Shown here piece by piece: positions 44,909 through 52,849 of a stretch of 64,000 nucleotides of DNA. The stretch is from contig NZ_ACZP01000021.1 in the NCBI RefSeq assembly GCF_000176175.1, forward strand, positions 21,448 to 85,447, given 5' to 3'. Source of the DNA: Vibrio furnissii CIP 102972. Lineage in GTDB: Bacteria > Pseudomonadota > Gammaproteobacteria > Enterobacterales > Vibrionaceae. Within the stretch, counting starts at the first letter, position 1. Every line of letters starts with the position of its first letter. The notes below the pieces were generated by a model. The model had not been told where the DNA came from. It searched no databases and was given only the letters and a program-made list of their open reading frames with translations. Made by a program: the position numbers and the translations under genes.

Positions 44909-45037
44909 ATGGGTTTGAAACCAGGACCAAAACCAATAGCCAAGTCAACCGGCAAACCAGATCAACGTCGACGTGACAACAAGAAAACGCCAGGAAACAC
45001 TCCAGGCCTAAAGCCGAGCAAGTCCTCGAACAAGTAA
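44909..45037 (+). CDS. Small Lys/Pro-rich protein of 42 residues, unknown
   Basis: The frame reads MGLKPGPKPIAKSTGKPD, then QRRRDNKKTPGNTPGLKP, ending SKSSNK. AAAGGA lies 7 bases before the ATG. The protein is disordered, very basic and has two repeats of the type GLKPGPKP/GLKPSK. No known family comes to mind; an RNA- or ribosome-associated role is possible. Confidence 0.5.
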   Translation: MGLKPGPKPIAKSTGKPDQRRRDNKKTPGNTPGLKPSKSSNK

Positions 45038-45198
45038 CGCTACCTCAATATCGAGTCAGAGTAAGCGGTACTGACTCTTGTTGCTAAAACCCATAATACA
45101 CTTTTGCCCCGAAATCCGTTTAACAAGTGTTAGTTTAAAGGCATGTTATACTAAATAAGACTCATATAACATGAGGCTTATCCCTAATTTGAGGTATC

Positions 45199-46254
45199 TT
45201 AGAGTTGCCTATGAGGTTGTTGGATTACGCCCAGAGTTTCCATGTTCAAATCTTTTACAACAATAAACCCGTTTCTTTTCTTACTGAAGATTCTCTTGGT
45301 ATGTACGTAGCTTTCATTCTGGCTACACTCAATAAAATTTTTACTTAACTGGTTCGACTTTATCACCATTTCTAAAGTGTGTTCTTTCAGCTCTATCATC
45401 AAGTCGTTTTGATCTTTGTTTGATAGTAGATACCTACCGATATCTGACATTGTGATGATAATTTCTTTATCTTCGCAAATAATGAAAGCTTTCTCTGGCA
45501 GAGAGTCCAACGTCAAAGTACTTTGAACTATAGAAAAATCATTGTCGGCTTTTATTCCCAGTAGTGGTTGCGGGTTACCGGTGGGGGCGGGTTTAGTTCG
45601 AAGAACCACAGGAACGGTTGTGTGATCTTTAGTCCATCGATAAGTTTCAAATGAACACCATTTAATTGCAGTTAAAATTTCAGTATGAAGATTTGAACAG
45701 TTTAATCTTAGAATTGGCTCATGATGAGCAATACGATTACGCAGGTCGTTAGCTTCGTTAATCCTAGTTTTAAACTGTCTGAATTTAGGACCATCAATAT
45801 TTAATTTAGAGTAATTGTTGCGCCAAAACTCTTTATAATCTGATCTGAAAAGGAAATTAGACCAAAAATCAAACGAAAGAGCTGCAACAATATCTTCTGG
45901 ACTGCGATTGTTAACTTTTTGCTTGGCTTTTGCTAAAGAGTTTGAACTATGCTGGTTAAGCATAGCCATAAAGGTAGGATCATTTGGCCAATCATCGTTG
46001 AATACTGAGCAAAACAACTTATGTAATTTATTTCGTAAGGTTACCTCTAAAATGTGAAGTGGGTAGAAGAATGCTTTAGACAACCTAGCATTGTAAAGAT
46101 AAAGGTTGAAAGCTATGTGCCAGTCTTGTTTTCCATCATTAAAGTAAGGCAATAGTCTTTCGCTAGAAAGCTCAATCTCTATATGTTCGGCTCTACTTTT
46201 CTTAGTATCTTCTATGACTTCATTGTATGGATATGCTTGTTGACTTTCAGCCAT
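45199..46254 (-). CDS. Abi-like HEPN-domain protein
   Basis: The 351-residue protein resembles abortive-infection (Abi) proteins. It has an all-helical N-terminal half with LYLYNARLSKAFFYPLHILEVTLRNKLHKLF, ALSFDFWSNFLFRSDYKEFWRNNYSKL and the HEPN RNase motif RNRIAHHEPIL (R-x4-H) near residue 175. The C-terminal half shows no known domain. HEPN proteins often act as toxins or phage-defence RNases. The gene is AT-rich relative to the core genome and sits among small accessory ORFs without an obvious antitoxin partner. Confidence 0.65.
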   Translation of the reverse strand: MAESQQAYPYNEVIEDTKKSRAEHIEIELSSERLLPYFNDGKQDWHIAFNLYLYNARLSKAFFYPLHILEVTLRNKLHKLFCSVFNDDWPNDPTFMAMLNQHSSNSLAKAKQKVNNRSPEDIVAALSFDFWSNFLFRSDYKEFWRNNYSKLNIDGPKFRQFKTRINEANDLRNRIAHHEPILRLNCSNLHTEILTAIKWCSFETYRWTKDHTTVPVVLRTKPAPTGNPQPLLGIKADNDFSIVQSTLTLDSLPEKAFIICEDKEIIITMSDIGRYLLSNKDQNDLMIELKEHTLEMVIKSNQLSKNFIECSQNESYVHTKRIFSKKRNGFIVVKDLNMETLGVIQQPHRQL

Positions 46255-46330
46255 TATTATCTATAATCCTTTTTATAGCAGTTGTTAGGCTCCACTGATT
46301 TATCATGCGCCTGCAGCAATCTATATGAAG

Positions 46331-46370
46331 ACCCGAGACAGGCTACTAGATAGCCCCTCTCGGGTTTTTG
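46331..46370 (+). terminator. Terminator-like hairpin upstream of the HEPN gene
   Basis: ACCCGAGA/TCTCGGGT with a nested GGCT/AGCC stem is followed by TTTTT on the plus strand. No gene directly upstream on that strand explains it. Confidence 0.6.
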
Positions 46371-46442
46371 CTTTCCGCTATAATAATTCTTTTCATACCA
46401 AATGCCTACCTTTAAGATAGTTAGCCTTAGTGCGTGAAAATT

Positions 46443-46460
46443 ATCCATATAAATATGGAT
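46443..46460. repeat. 18-bp palindrome
   Basis: ATCCATATAAATATGGAT is a perfect palindrome with an AA centre, 190 bp upstream of the HEPN gene. It is a candidate operator or recombination core. Confidence 0.5.
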
Positions 46461-46673
46461 TAAGCGCTGCGTAGCCAGCGTTAAATCCCGAGCGTTGAAC
46501 AAACCTGATGCACCTCCATAAGTTGCTCTTAAATAGGTGTGCCCTGCGCGTAAGGTAAGCTATTTACCGTACCTGAAGTTGTTCATAACTTGCTAATATT
46601 CAATTTTCCATAACTCATTAATGTCCAGAAACAAGTTACAGCTTCATCATAATCGGTTTGATGTATGTGAAAA

Positions 46674-46703
46674 CGCGGGCCGGTGCATCATCACCGGCCC
46701 GTG
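46674..46703 (-). terminator. Terminator of the trb operon
   Basis: CGGGCCGGTG/CACCGGCCCG is a 10-bp GC-rich stem around CATCAT. On the minus strand it is followed by CGCGTTTTC. It lies just past the last small gene of the operon. Confidence 0.75.
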
Positions 46704-46713
46704 TACTTTCTAA

Positions 46714-46968
46714 CTATTTGCGTCGGCCAAACGGCCAGCGTCTCATTTTGTCGATTTGATCGACCGATCTCGTCATGTCCTTGTAAGCACGCCCGGCCAA
46801 CCTGTTTTGGAATACCTCCATTTTGTCGGCAATGGCTTTCATCTTCGGGCCGTGTCCGGTGTTGTGCAGCCACTGCCCCAAAAAATAGAAGGCCAGCATC
46901 ACAATGAACATCACTGCGAAGAAACCAAATACCTCCGCAAGGTCTTGAGGTGGAAAGCTAAACTCCAT
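46714..46968 (-). CDS. Small single-span membrane protein at the end of the trb operon
   Basis: The 84-residue protein has one transmembrane helix (VFGFFAVMFIVMLAFYFLGQWL, about 13-34) and a basic cytoplasmic tail (YKDMTRSVDQIDKMRRWPFGRRK). It has no known family that I recognise. It is co-directional with trbJ-trbK-trbL and lies 20 bp after the previous gene, so it belongs to that operon and may help mating-pore or pilus functions (inference). Confidence 0.6.
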   Translation of the reverse strand: MEFSFPPQDLAEVFGFFAVMFIVMLAFYFLGQWLHNTGHGPKMKAIADKMEVFQNRLAGRAYKDMTRSVDQIDKMRRWPFGRRK

Positions 46969-46988
46969 AATCAGTAATCCTTATCTAG

Positions 46989-47270
46989 TTAGGCCATGCG
47001 GCCTTTTTTAACAAAGCTGGCAACCTCACTATTTCGTTCCTGTTGACGTTCCTGGGCATATGAAACGTAATCCTCAACGTCAAAGGTGTGCTTTTCCGGG
47101 TCGCGCTCTTGCCATTCTGCGTGTGCTTGGCGGGCTTCTTCCTGGTCCTCACTGGATAGGCCATCAAAGCCGCCGGTTTGATTCATCCAGCCAGTGCCGC
47201 CGCCTAAGCTATCGTTGTCAAATGCAGGGGAAGCGTCGTCAGTCGCCCTCCTTGTCGTCTTCCCCGTCAC
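46989..47270 (-). CDS. Small acidic soluble protein of the trb operon, unknown
   Basis: The 93-residue protein starts 32 bp inside the end of the TrbL-like gene, so it is translationally coupled. It has no membrane segment or cysteines. It is rich in Asp, Glu and Gln (GLSSEDQEEARQAHAEWQERD, VEDYVSYAQERQQERN). I do not recognise it. It lies where IncP plasmids have trbM and trbN but resembles neither. Confidence 0.55.
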   Translation of the reverse strand: MTGKTTRRATDDASPAFDNDSLGGGTGWMNQTGGFDGLSSEDQEEARQAHAEWQERDPEKHTFDVEDYVSYAQERQQERNSEVASFVKKGRMA

Positions 47271-48537
47271 CTTTCATGCTGTTTCGGATCGAGCTGGCTA
47301 AACGGCCTCCGCTAGTGCCACTGATTCTATCTCCGGCCATATCCCCCATTCCCTTCATCAAATTTGCACCGGTATCCGCTGCAATACGACCAGCTTTTAC
47401 AGCTCTGCCTTTAAAGCCGCCGCCAGAGGATTCGCCACCGCTAGAAGATTGGCCGGAAGCTTGGGAGAAGGAGCCAGCCTCGTCAGAATCACCACCGCCA
47501 CTAACACTAAATGCACCGCCCAGGCTCGACATAACGTCAGTATTATTCGCTACGTTCTCACCCGCTTTTGCAAATGCAGCCTGAATAGCAGACGCACCGC
47601 CGGCGGTAGCCATTGCGGCACCGGCAGCCATACCACCAGTGGCAACAGCCGCTCCGGCCATCGCCCCGGCACTGATACTGCCTGCACCTGCCGCCGCGCC
47701 GCCTCCAGGAACCAGGCTGGCAACCACATTGGGAACCGAGTGAATGAGCATCACGAGAACCAGTGAAACGACAAAGATCACCAGCAGTTCACGCATAGGG
47801 GCATCATTGGATAAATCGGCATAGAAACCGTCCATGATCGACATGGCAATACCAATGAGCAACGTCATTGTCATCAACTTCAAAGCAACGCCCAATACGC
47901 TTTTGAAGTAGTTGATTGCTATATCTGAAGTCCAACGCGAACCACCAAACCCCAGCACGAAAACACCGGCATAGACCAATATCCAAGCCGTCACCAAAGC
48001 CAACAACACATTTGCCGCCACTACCGCCATACACGCCAAAATTGCCAGCGTGATTAAGAAGATAGACAAGTTATCTATCGGGCTTGTGATGCTATAGGAC
48101 TCACCAGCTTTCACAATAATGTCAAACGCAATACTAATAGGCTCTGACGGAGTTAGGTCTCTCGAAAGGCCACCGGCTTGAGCACCGATCGTTCTCAATG
48201 AGTCGATGATTGACGTGGCAAAATCTGGGCCGTTTCTGAGCAACCAGAGAAAGAAACCAAACGTCAAAATGAAGCGCACGAACTCGGCAAAGAACTCCCT
48301 TATATCCGCTTGTTTAAGAATTAAGGTCCCGCCAGTCCAAACAAGGGATATAGTGCCCAGCGTCCAGAACAGCCAGGCGGCATAGTTTGTAATTACCGTG
48401 CCCCAAGTAGCACTTGCTGTCATGAAACGCACGGCCACTTCATCCAAAACACCATTAGGCTCAATGGCCGCTGATGCTGTTTGCGAAGTCAGTAAAACGA
48501 TCAGAGTCATCACAAGTCGAATGAATACCTTGCTCAT
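47239..48537 (-). CDS. trbL: TrbL/VirB6-like mating-pore membrane protein
   Basis: The 432-residue protein has a signal-like N-terminus (LTSQTASA-AIEPNGVLDEV) and six or more helices (FWTLGTISLVWTGGTLIL, FILTFGFFLWLL, NVLLALVTAWILVYAGVFVLGFGGSRW, LLIGIAMSIMDGFY). The FGGSRWTSDIAINY segment is typical of TrbL. The C-terminal 150 residues are rich in Gly, Ala and Ser. In IncP plasmids TrbL is the inner-membrane VirB6-type channel subunit. Here it follows trbJ and trbK in the RP4 order, but no other trb gene is present. Confidence 0.85.
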   Translation of the reverse strand: MSKVFIRLVMTLIVLLTSQTASAAIEPNGVLDEVAVRFMTASATWGTVITNYAAWLFWTLGTISLVWTGGTLILKQADIREFFAEFVRFILTFGFFLWLLRNGPDFATSIIDSLRTIGAQAGGLSRDLTPSEPISIAFDIIVKAGESYSITSPIDNLSIFLITLAILACMAVVAANVLLALVTAWILVYAGVFVLGFGGSRWTSDIAINYFKSVLGVALKLMTMTLLIGIAMSIMDGFYADLSNDAPMRELLVIFVVSLVLVMLIHSVPNVVASLVPGGGAAAGAGSISAGAMAGAAVATGGMAAGAAMATAGGASAIQAAFAKAGENVANNTDVMSSLGGAFSVSGGGDSDEAGSFSQASGQSSSGGESSGGGFKGRAVKAGRIAADTGANLMKGMGDMAGDRISGTSGGRLASSIRNSMKGDGEDDKEGD

Positions 48538-48539
48538 GA

Positions 48540-48737
48540 TTAGAATCCCTTGTTCTTGGAGCGGTCAGTGGGTTCGCCCATATCCCAAAAGCAATGTCCT
48601 TCTTCCCTCTGCTCTTTCGTTAGGTTTGGGTTGTCACAGTCGATCGTTGCAGGCTTGGGCCCGTCATCTTCACCGCATCCCACCAGAACGAAGGAGACCA
48701 ACGCACTAACGATAAAAACTCGTGTGATATTTTTCAT
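48540..48737 (-). CDS. trbK: TrbK-like lipoprotein (putative entry exclusion)
   Basis: The 65-residue lipoprotein has a signal peptide with lipobox LVGC, then an acidic body (GEDDGPKPATIDCDNPNLTKEQREEGHCFW) with two further Cys. It ends DMGEPTDRSKNKGF. In RP4 the small lipoprotein TrbK between trbJ and trbL is the entry-exclusion factor that blocks redundant plasmid entry. Position, size and lipoprotein nature fit. Its C-terminal tail nearly matches that of the neighbouring TrbJ-like protein. Confidence 0.7.
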   Translation of the reverse strand: MKNITRVFIVSALVSFVLVGCGEDDGPKPATIDCDNPNLTKEQREEGHCFWDMGEPTDRSKNKGF

Positions 48738-48739
48738 AA

Positions 48740-49513
48740 TTAAAACCCCCTGTTTTCTGAACGGTCGGTTGGTTCACCCATATCGAACAACCTTTCACGG
48801 GACGCTTGATATTGCGCTTCTCGGTCAGCATCCGCCTGCATTCGTGTGCCAACGGCATTCTGCTGAGCGATCAGCAAGCTGCGGATTTGCAGGAGCTGGT
48901 TGGCCTGGTTGCTAGCGAGCTGGTTAGCATAACCAATCGCAGCCAGTTGGCCGTCCGCACTCTGAGCACCAGATTGCAGGCGATTGAGCTGGCGGGCATC
49001 GGCTTCCAAGTTATCTTGCTGCTGTTCCAGACTCCTAAACAGTGCGTCGTTGGCCTTTTTCTGCGATTCTGACGCAAGGCGTCGGTTCTCGGTCATTGCG
49101 GCTCGTTCAGCATCACTGCACCCCACTGACGAGAAGCAGGGCGAACTGCGGTAATAGGCCACGTCCTGGAACTTGCCCAGGTACGCATCGAGACTACCAA
49201 GCTGGTTTTGGTAATAGGCGAGTGTGTTGGTAGCCTGATTCAAATCGTTGATGGTGCGTTGCGCTTGGTCCCAAACATAAGAAGCCGGGGCCATCGAGTT
49301 TTGCAGCATGTTTTCATACTGCTGCAACTGGGTTTGATACTGCTGAATTTGCTTAGCAGTCTGTGTAACAGCTTCCATTGCCGACATGATGTTCTGAACT
49401 AGATTCGTACCATCAGCAACCGGAATCCCCGCATATACAGGATTAGAAAGGTTTAACGCCAAGGAGATGGCAAGCACGGGAATTTTAGCCGCTAAAATTT
49501 TTCGTTTTAGCAT
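48740..49513 (-). CDS. trbJ: TrbJ/VirB5-like mating-pore protein
   Basis: The 257-residue secreted protein has a signal peptide (LNLSNPVYA-GIPVADGT). A long helical body of VirB5 type follows (NLVQNIMSAMEAVTQTAKQIQQYQTQLQQYENMLQNSM, YVWDQAQRTINDLNQATNTL). One Cys pair (SSPCFSSVGCSD) and the tail FDMGEPTDRSENRGF complete it. TrbJ in IncP plasmids is a minor pilus component needed for host contact. It is first in the trb group. The start region contains a 20-bp sequence repeated at 55649. Confidence 0.85.
   Translation of the reverse strand: MLKRKILAAKIPVLAISLALNLSNPVYAGIPVADGTNLVQNIMSAMEAVTQTAKQIQQYQTQLQQYENMLQNSMAPASYVWDQAQRTINDLNQATNTLAYYQNQLGSLDAYLGKFQDVAYYRSSPCFSSVGCSDAERAAMTENRRLASESQKKANDALFRSLEQQQDNLEADARQLNRLQSGAQSADGQLAAIGYANQLASNQANQLLQIRSLLIAQQNAVGTRMQADADREAQYQASRERLFDMGEPTDRSENRGF
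49481..49500. repeat. 20-bp near-palindromic repeat, copy 1
   Basis: AATTTTAGCCGCTAAAATTT lies inside the first codons of trbJ. The same 20 bases occur at 55649-55668, 6.2 kb away. The core AATTTTAG-CCG-CTAAAATT is an inverted repeat. Confidence 0.75.
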
Positions 49514-49750
49514 GGTTAATTACTCTTAGTTGTTATGACTAAAAGTTGCATTCACCAACCTGTAGAAACTTGATCTCTACTCCTGCCGTTACCAGCGGTG
49601 AATGTGGGCCTGTACAGAGCTAGCTCGCCACTTACTATCTCGGCGCCCGACCAGCGCGACACCGTTAAACGCGCGGTCAAATAGGGTTAAACATCGGTGT
49701 CATTACCAACCGAAGCGGTTAGGGCTTCCGTCGATTCCTATGCCATCACA
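49514..49750. other. Gap between traI and trbJ
   Basis: The 237 bp hold no gene. It should carry the trbJ promoter on the minus strand. ACCAACC...GCGGTTAGG-type short repeats occur but nothing I can name. Confidence 0.5.
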
Positions 49751-51511
49751 TCAACGTGATCGGCTCTTATGTTGTCGTTTCGCTTTTTTAGCTGCCTGCT
49801 CAGCTTGCAGCTTGGCTTTACGCTGCTCTAATGCTGGCATGACCACCGCTTTTTCAGTTACAGGGGCTGACTGAATAGCTAAAACCTCTAACTGAGATAG
49901 ATTCTGCAACCGGCCACGGCGTGAAGGTGGCACTTTGCCAATCGGTAACACACCAGGCTTATCTGACCGTTTGGCCTTTTTGCTCTGGGCTATTAATGCC
50001 TGACGGCGACGCTCTAGCCCTGGGTCGGCAAACTTTATAGACAGGTTGCCATCTACTGCCGCCTTGATCACTCGCGCCTTGAACTCAGGCGAGCCATTCA
50101 CGGTAATACGATCACCGTAACGCTCCATTGCTACCTTTAGCGCAGCTAAAACACTGGTTTGGTTGGAAGCCGTCGACACTTGTAGACGCTCACCATCATC
50201 ACGCACGGCGCTGTTACCTGCTCGATAAATAATGGTGCCTTTTTTCGTAATCGTATCGACCGTTGCTTTGAGCTCTGTCTGAACTGCATCCCCTTTTAGC
50301 GTGTTGCCTTTAAGCTTTTGTGCCGCTTCTCGGCTACGTAGCGCTTTGAGGGCTTCGCTATCTCCCTGCAATGCTTGGCTTTTTAACCAATCCGCCCAGG
50401 CTTGGCGTTTATTGCTTTGATATATCGTTTGCCGTTGCTCTTGGTAACGCTTGTGAATGCGCTCAAGCTCGCTTTTCAATGCATTGCTGGCCTGTTTGTA
50501 CAAAAGCTTCTTAGTAAGCTTATTGCTGCCAGTTAACTTAATCGCCGCACGACGGCCTCGCCCTTTTCTCTTGGCGTTTTCAACCTGTCGATCTTTATCA
50601 CGGCGGGCCTGTTCAAGGGCTTGCGTTTTACTCTCTGCGGCATGTTTCTGCTCTGCTTGATAACGGGCATATAGCTCGGTGGTATTCACCTTTAAGCGAA
50701 CAGGTCGGTGTGTATATTGGCGGCTCGGCTTAACAGAACCCGATGCAGTCGCTTCAAAGGGACCAAGGCGCGCTTCGAGTCTGGGTTTAGAAAACTCACG
50801 TCCCAAGGTGCTCGCTTTGATGATCGCTTCACCATCGGCAACGATCACTAGGCCATTTCCTCTGGTTCTTAACTGCAAACCATTGTCCTGCATGACTTGG
50901 TGCAACGCCTGCCAGCTATTGGCTGATTTAATCTCGTCCATGCATTCGCGCTTCACCCAGCCCACTAAGCTTTCAATACCCGAATGGCGCTCCATATCCA
51001 TCGCACGAGATTCCGCCCCGCGCTTGCGCGGTATATGATTATCCGGCTGTAAGCCATAGTCTTGCTCGATGGCCTCGCACATTTCCGCTAGCTTCTTATG
51101 CGGGTAGTACGGCTCATGGATTGTGTTGCGAGTAGGGTGAATCTTGTTAATTGCGATATGGATATGTTGATTGTCCGTATCGTTGTGTAAAGCACTGACA
51201 CGCTGATGCTCGCCATAACCCAACCCTTGGCAAATGCGCTCTTCTATCGCGGCCAAAGTATGCGCTTCTAACTGTTCACCATTAGGGAAGCTCACTATGA
51301 GGTGATAGGTTTTATCACTCTTCGCTCGGGTATTCGCGAATTGAGTTGCTAACACTTCGCTGATCGCATCGCGCACGGTTTTCGCTTCACAGTTATTTAA
51401 ACGAACGTTACCGAGTCGATGCTCTTTGCTCTGGTGATCGGTGATGTAATTCACCAAGCCCGCAAAGTCAGATTTCCCCTGAGAACGCATCGGTACATGC
51501 TTGGCGATCAT
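49751..51511 (-). CDS. traI: IncP-type relaxase TraI (MOB-P)
   Basis: The 586-residue relaxase nicks oriT and pilots the strand during conjugation. The N-terminus MIAKHVPMRSQGKSDFAGLV, then NYITDHQSK, with HRLGNVRLNNCEA, TYHLIVSFPNGE and the three-His motif HNDTDNQHIHIAINKIHP near 110-125, matches RP4 TraI closely. The nicking Tyr is in the first motif (NYITD). RP4 TraI is about 730 residues, so this protein lacks roughly 150 in the C-terminal region; the tail is Lys/Arg-rich. The start overlaps the end of traJ by 4 bp. Confidence 0.92.
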   Translation of the reverse strand: MIAKHVPMRSQGKSDFAGLVNYITDHQSKEHRLGNVRLNNCEAKTVRDAISEVLATQFANTRAKSDKTYHLIVSFPNGEQLEAHTLAAIEERICQGLGYGEHQRVSALHNDTDNQHIHIAINKIHPTRNTIHEPYYPHKKLAEMCEAIEQDYGLQPDNHIPRKRGAESRAMDMERHSGIESLVGWVKRECMDEIKSANSWQALHQVMQDNGLQLRTRGNGLVIVADGEAIIKASTLGREFSKPRLEARLGPFEATASGSVKPSRQYTHRPVRLKVNTTELYARYQAEQKHAAESKTQALEQARRDKDRQVENAKRKGRGRRAAIKLTGSNKLTKKLLYKQASNALKSELERIHKRYQEQRQTIYQSNKRQAWADWLKSQALQGDSEALKALRSREAAQKLKGNTLKGDAVQTELKATVDTITKKGTIIYRAGNSAVRDDGERLQVSTASNQTSVLAALKVAMERYGDRITVNGSPEFKARVIKAAVDGNLSIKFADPGLERRRQALIAQSKKAKRSDKPGVLPIGKVPPSRRGRLQNLSQLEVLAIQSAPVTEKAVVMPALEQRKAKLQAEQAAKKAKRQHKSRSR

Positions 51512-51882
51512 TGGTCCGCCCTCGGGCGAAGAATAGACTCCATAAGTGAACTCATTTGATCTTGCGTCGCTTCAATACGATTAAGCACCGCTAAGATTGT
51601 ATTGACTCCCACATTCGCTACCTTGGCATCATTACTAAGCCATAACTTAAGCAAACCACCCAAACGCCCTAAGTCACCATTCACTCTTACCAGTTCGCGT
51701 ACCTGTTCTACATCGGTAATACCTTGAATGCGATAACCTTGGCCGACTTCACGTAGATAAGTAGAAATACTAAGACCTGCTTGCACAGACAGCGACTCGA
51801 TCAACTCACGCTCCTCTGGCAGACAGTAAACCTTAATCGGTGGGCTATTCTTTCGAGTGATCTTGTTCGTGCTGTTCCCCAT
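51508..51882 (-). CDS. traJ: IncP-type oriT-binding protein TraJ
   Basis: The 124-residue ribbon-helix-helix protein reads NSPPIKVYCLPEERELIESLSVQAGLSISTYLREVGQGY and then ELVRVNGDLGRLGGLLKLWL. This is clearly the RP4 TraJ family, which binds the oriT inverted repeat and recruits TraI. The start at 51882 follows GAGGAGG; an open frame extending to 51999 would run through oriT and is not real. No traK or traH is found next to oriT. Confidence 0.93.
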   Translation of the reverse strand: MGNSTNKITRKNSPPIKVYCLPEERELIESLSVQAGLSISTYLREVGQGYRIQGITDVEQVRELVRVNGDLGRLGGLLKLWLSNDAKVANVGVNTILAVLNRIEATQDQMSSLMESILRPRADQ

Positions 51883-51949
51883 GCTTTGCCTCCTCTTTCT
51901 GGCCCCGCAGGGCAGGATTAACGTTGAGCTCCGAAGGTGCGAATAAGTC

Positions 51950-52010
51950 CAAAGTGAAGAGGCTTCGCCATGCTTGCATGGTGTGCCTACTTCACACATC
52001 CTGCCCGCAT
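51950..52010 (+). other. oriT: RP4-type origin of transfer (oriT) with nic site
   Basis: The plus strand contains TTCACACATCCTGCCCGC. RP4 has the same core, CTTCACCTATCCTG^CCCGG, so nic is predicted between G52003 and C52004. The inverted repeat AAGTGAAG...CTACTTCAC with GCCATGC/GCATGG just upstream corresponds to the TraJ-binding arms of RP4. It lies directly upstream of traJ, as in RP4. Confidence 0.9.
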
Positions 52011-52205
52011 TTCAACTTTGGTTTTATCATGGAAAGTTATGCATTCCCTTGTGCATTTCTCTGCATTTAACTGTTTATTCCTGTGTAAACTATGTTTACC
52101 TGATAAGTCAGATACTTATAGCGGTATGACAGCGTACTTATAGCGACTGAATAGCGCTAAAATAGCGGCCTTACAGCGATTTATGTGTATTGGCTTTACT
52201 CAATA

Positions 52206-52559
52206 TCACGACACAGAAAAACACCGCTTTCCTAACACTTTCCGCTCTAGGCTAAATTCAAAGCCTTCGTATTTAACTGCCCCTCAAGTGTCAATGAATG
52301 TTTAAACACCAAGGTAACCACCATAAAAATACATAACTTCCAAAAAAATGATTTCATTGACAGTTTTGATCACGACACAGACAAACATCGCTTTCTTAAC
52401 ACTGTCCGCCCTATGGTAAATTCAAAGCCTTCGTGTTTGACTGCCCCTCAAATGTCAATAAATGCTTAGACGCCAAGGTGAAAATAATAAAAATTACTTT
52501 ATCTTCATATAGTTAAAAAAATACAACTTCCAAAAAGATGATTTCATTGACACTTTTGA
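52206..52559. repeat. Tandem pair of long imperfect repeats upstream of the iterons
   Basis: Unit A (52206-52369, 164 bp) and unit B (52370-52559, 190 bp) share TCACGACACAGA, TAAATTCAAAGCCTTCGT, ACTGCCCCTCAA and ACTTCCAAAAA, then GATTTCATTGAC. Unit B has a roughly 26-bp AT-rich insertion. They sit between oriT and the iterons and are probably part of oriV or a partition/control region. Confidence 0.8.
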
Positions 52560-52577
52560 GCAACCTATTGATCAAAG

Positions 52578-52586
52578 TTATCCACA
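52578..52586 (+). other. DnaA box of oriV
   Basis: TTATCCACA is the consensus DnaA box. It lies between the tandem repeats and the iterons, next to AT-rich DNA. Confidence 0.8.
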
Positions 52587-52694
52587 ATATTTGTTTGTTC
52601 AACTACAGGTTTATTTTTTTATATAGGTATACCTACAGGAAAGACTATAGGAGGCTCTGCAACCACATGTTATTGAAAGCTTTTTAGCTTTTCT

Positions 52695-52787
52695 AGAAAC
52701 AGAACATGCGTACTCAGAAACAAAACATGCGCAGCCAGAAACAGAACATGCGCAAAATCCCCCCTTTAAAGGGAAACAGAACATGCG
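52695..52787. repeat. oriV: Iterons of a plasmid replication origin
   Basis: Four copies of AGAAACAGAACATGCG occur at 52695-52710, 52716-52731, 52737-52752 and 52772-52787. The first three start exactly 21 bp apart (two helical turns). They are the likely RepA-binding iterons. A shadow frame over them (52611-52853) is not a gene. Confidence 0.85.
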
Positions 52788-52849
52788 TGGATAACTTTCT
52801 AAACACCCAGGCTTACTAACATCAAGAATGGTGCGTACATACTGTTTCA

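Noticed and set aside
46257..46502. 81-codon frame upstream of the HEPN gene
   Set aside because: It would start at TTG and run through a terminator hairpin and a perfect palindrome; no protein-like features.
46280..46510. Integron attC-like cores (GTTAGGC, GTTAAAT)
   Set aside because: The needed paired RYYYAAC partner and stem structure could not be found, so no gene cassette is claimed.
51883..51999. N-terminal extension of traJ
   Set aside because: It would translate the oriT; the GAGGAGG and TraJ-like start at 51882 are far better.
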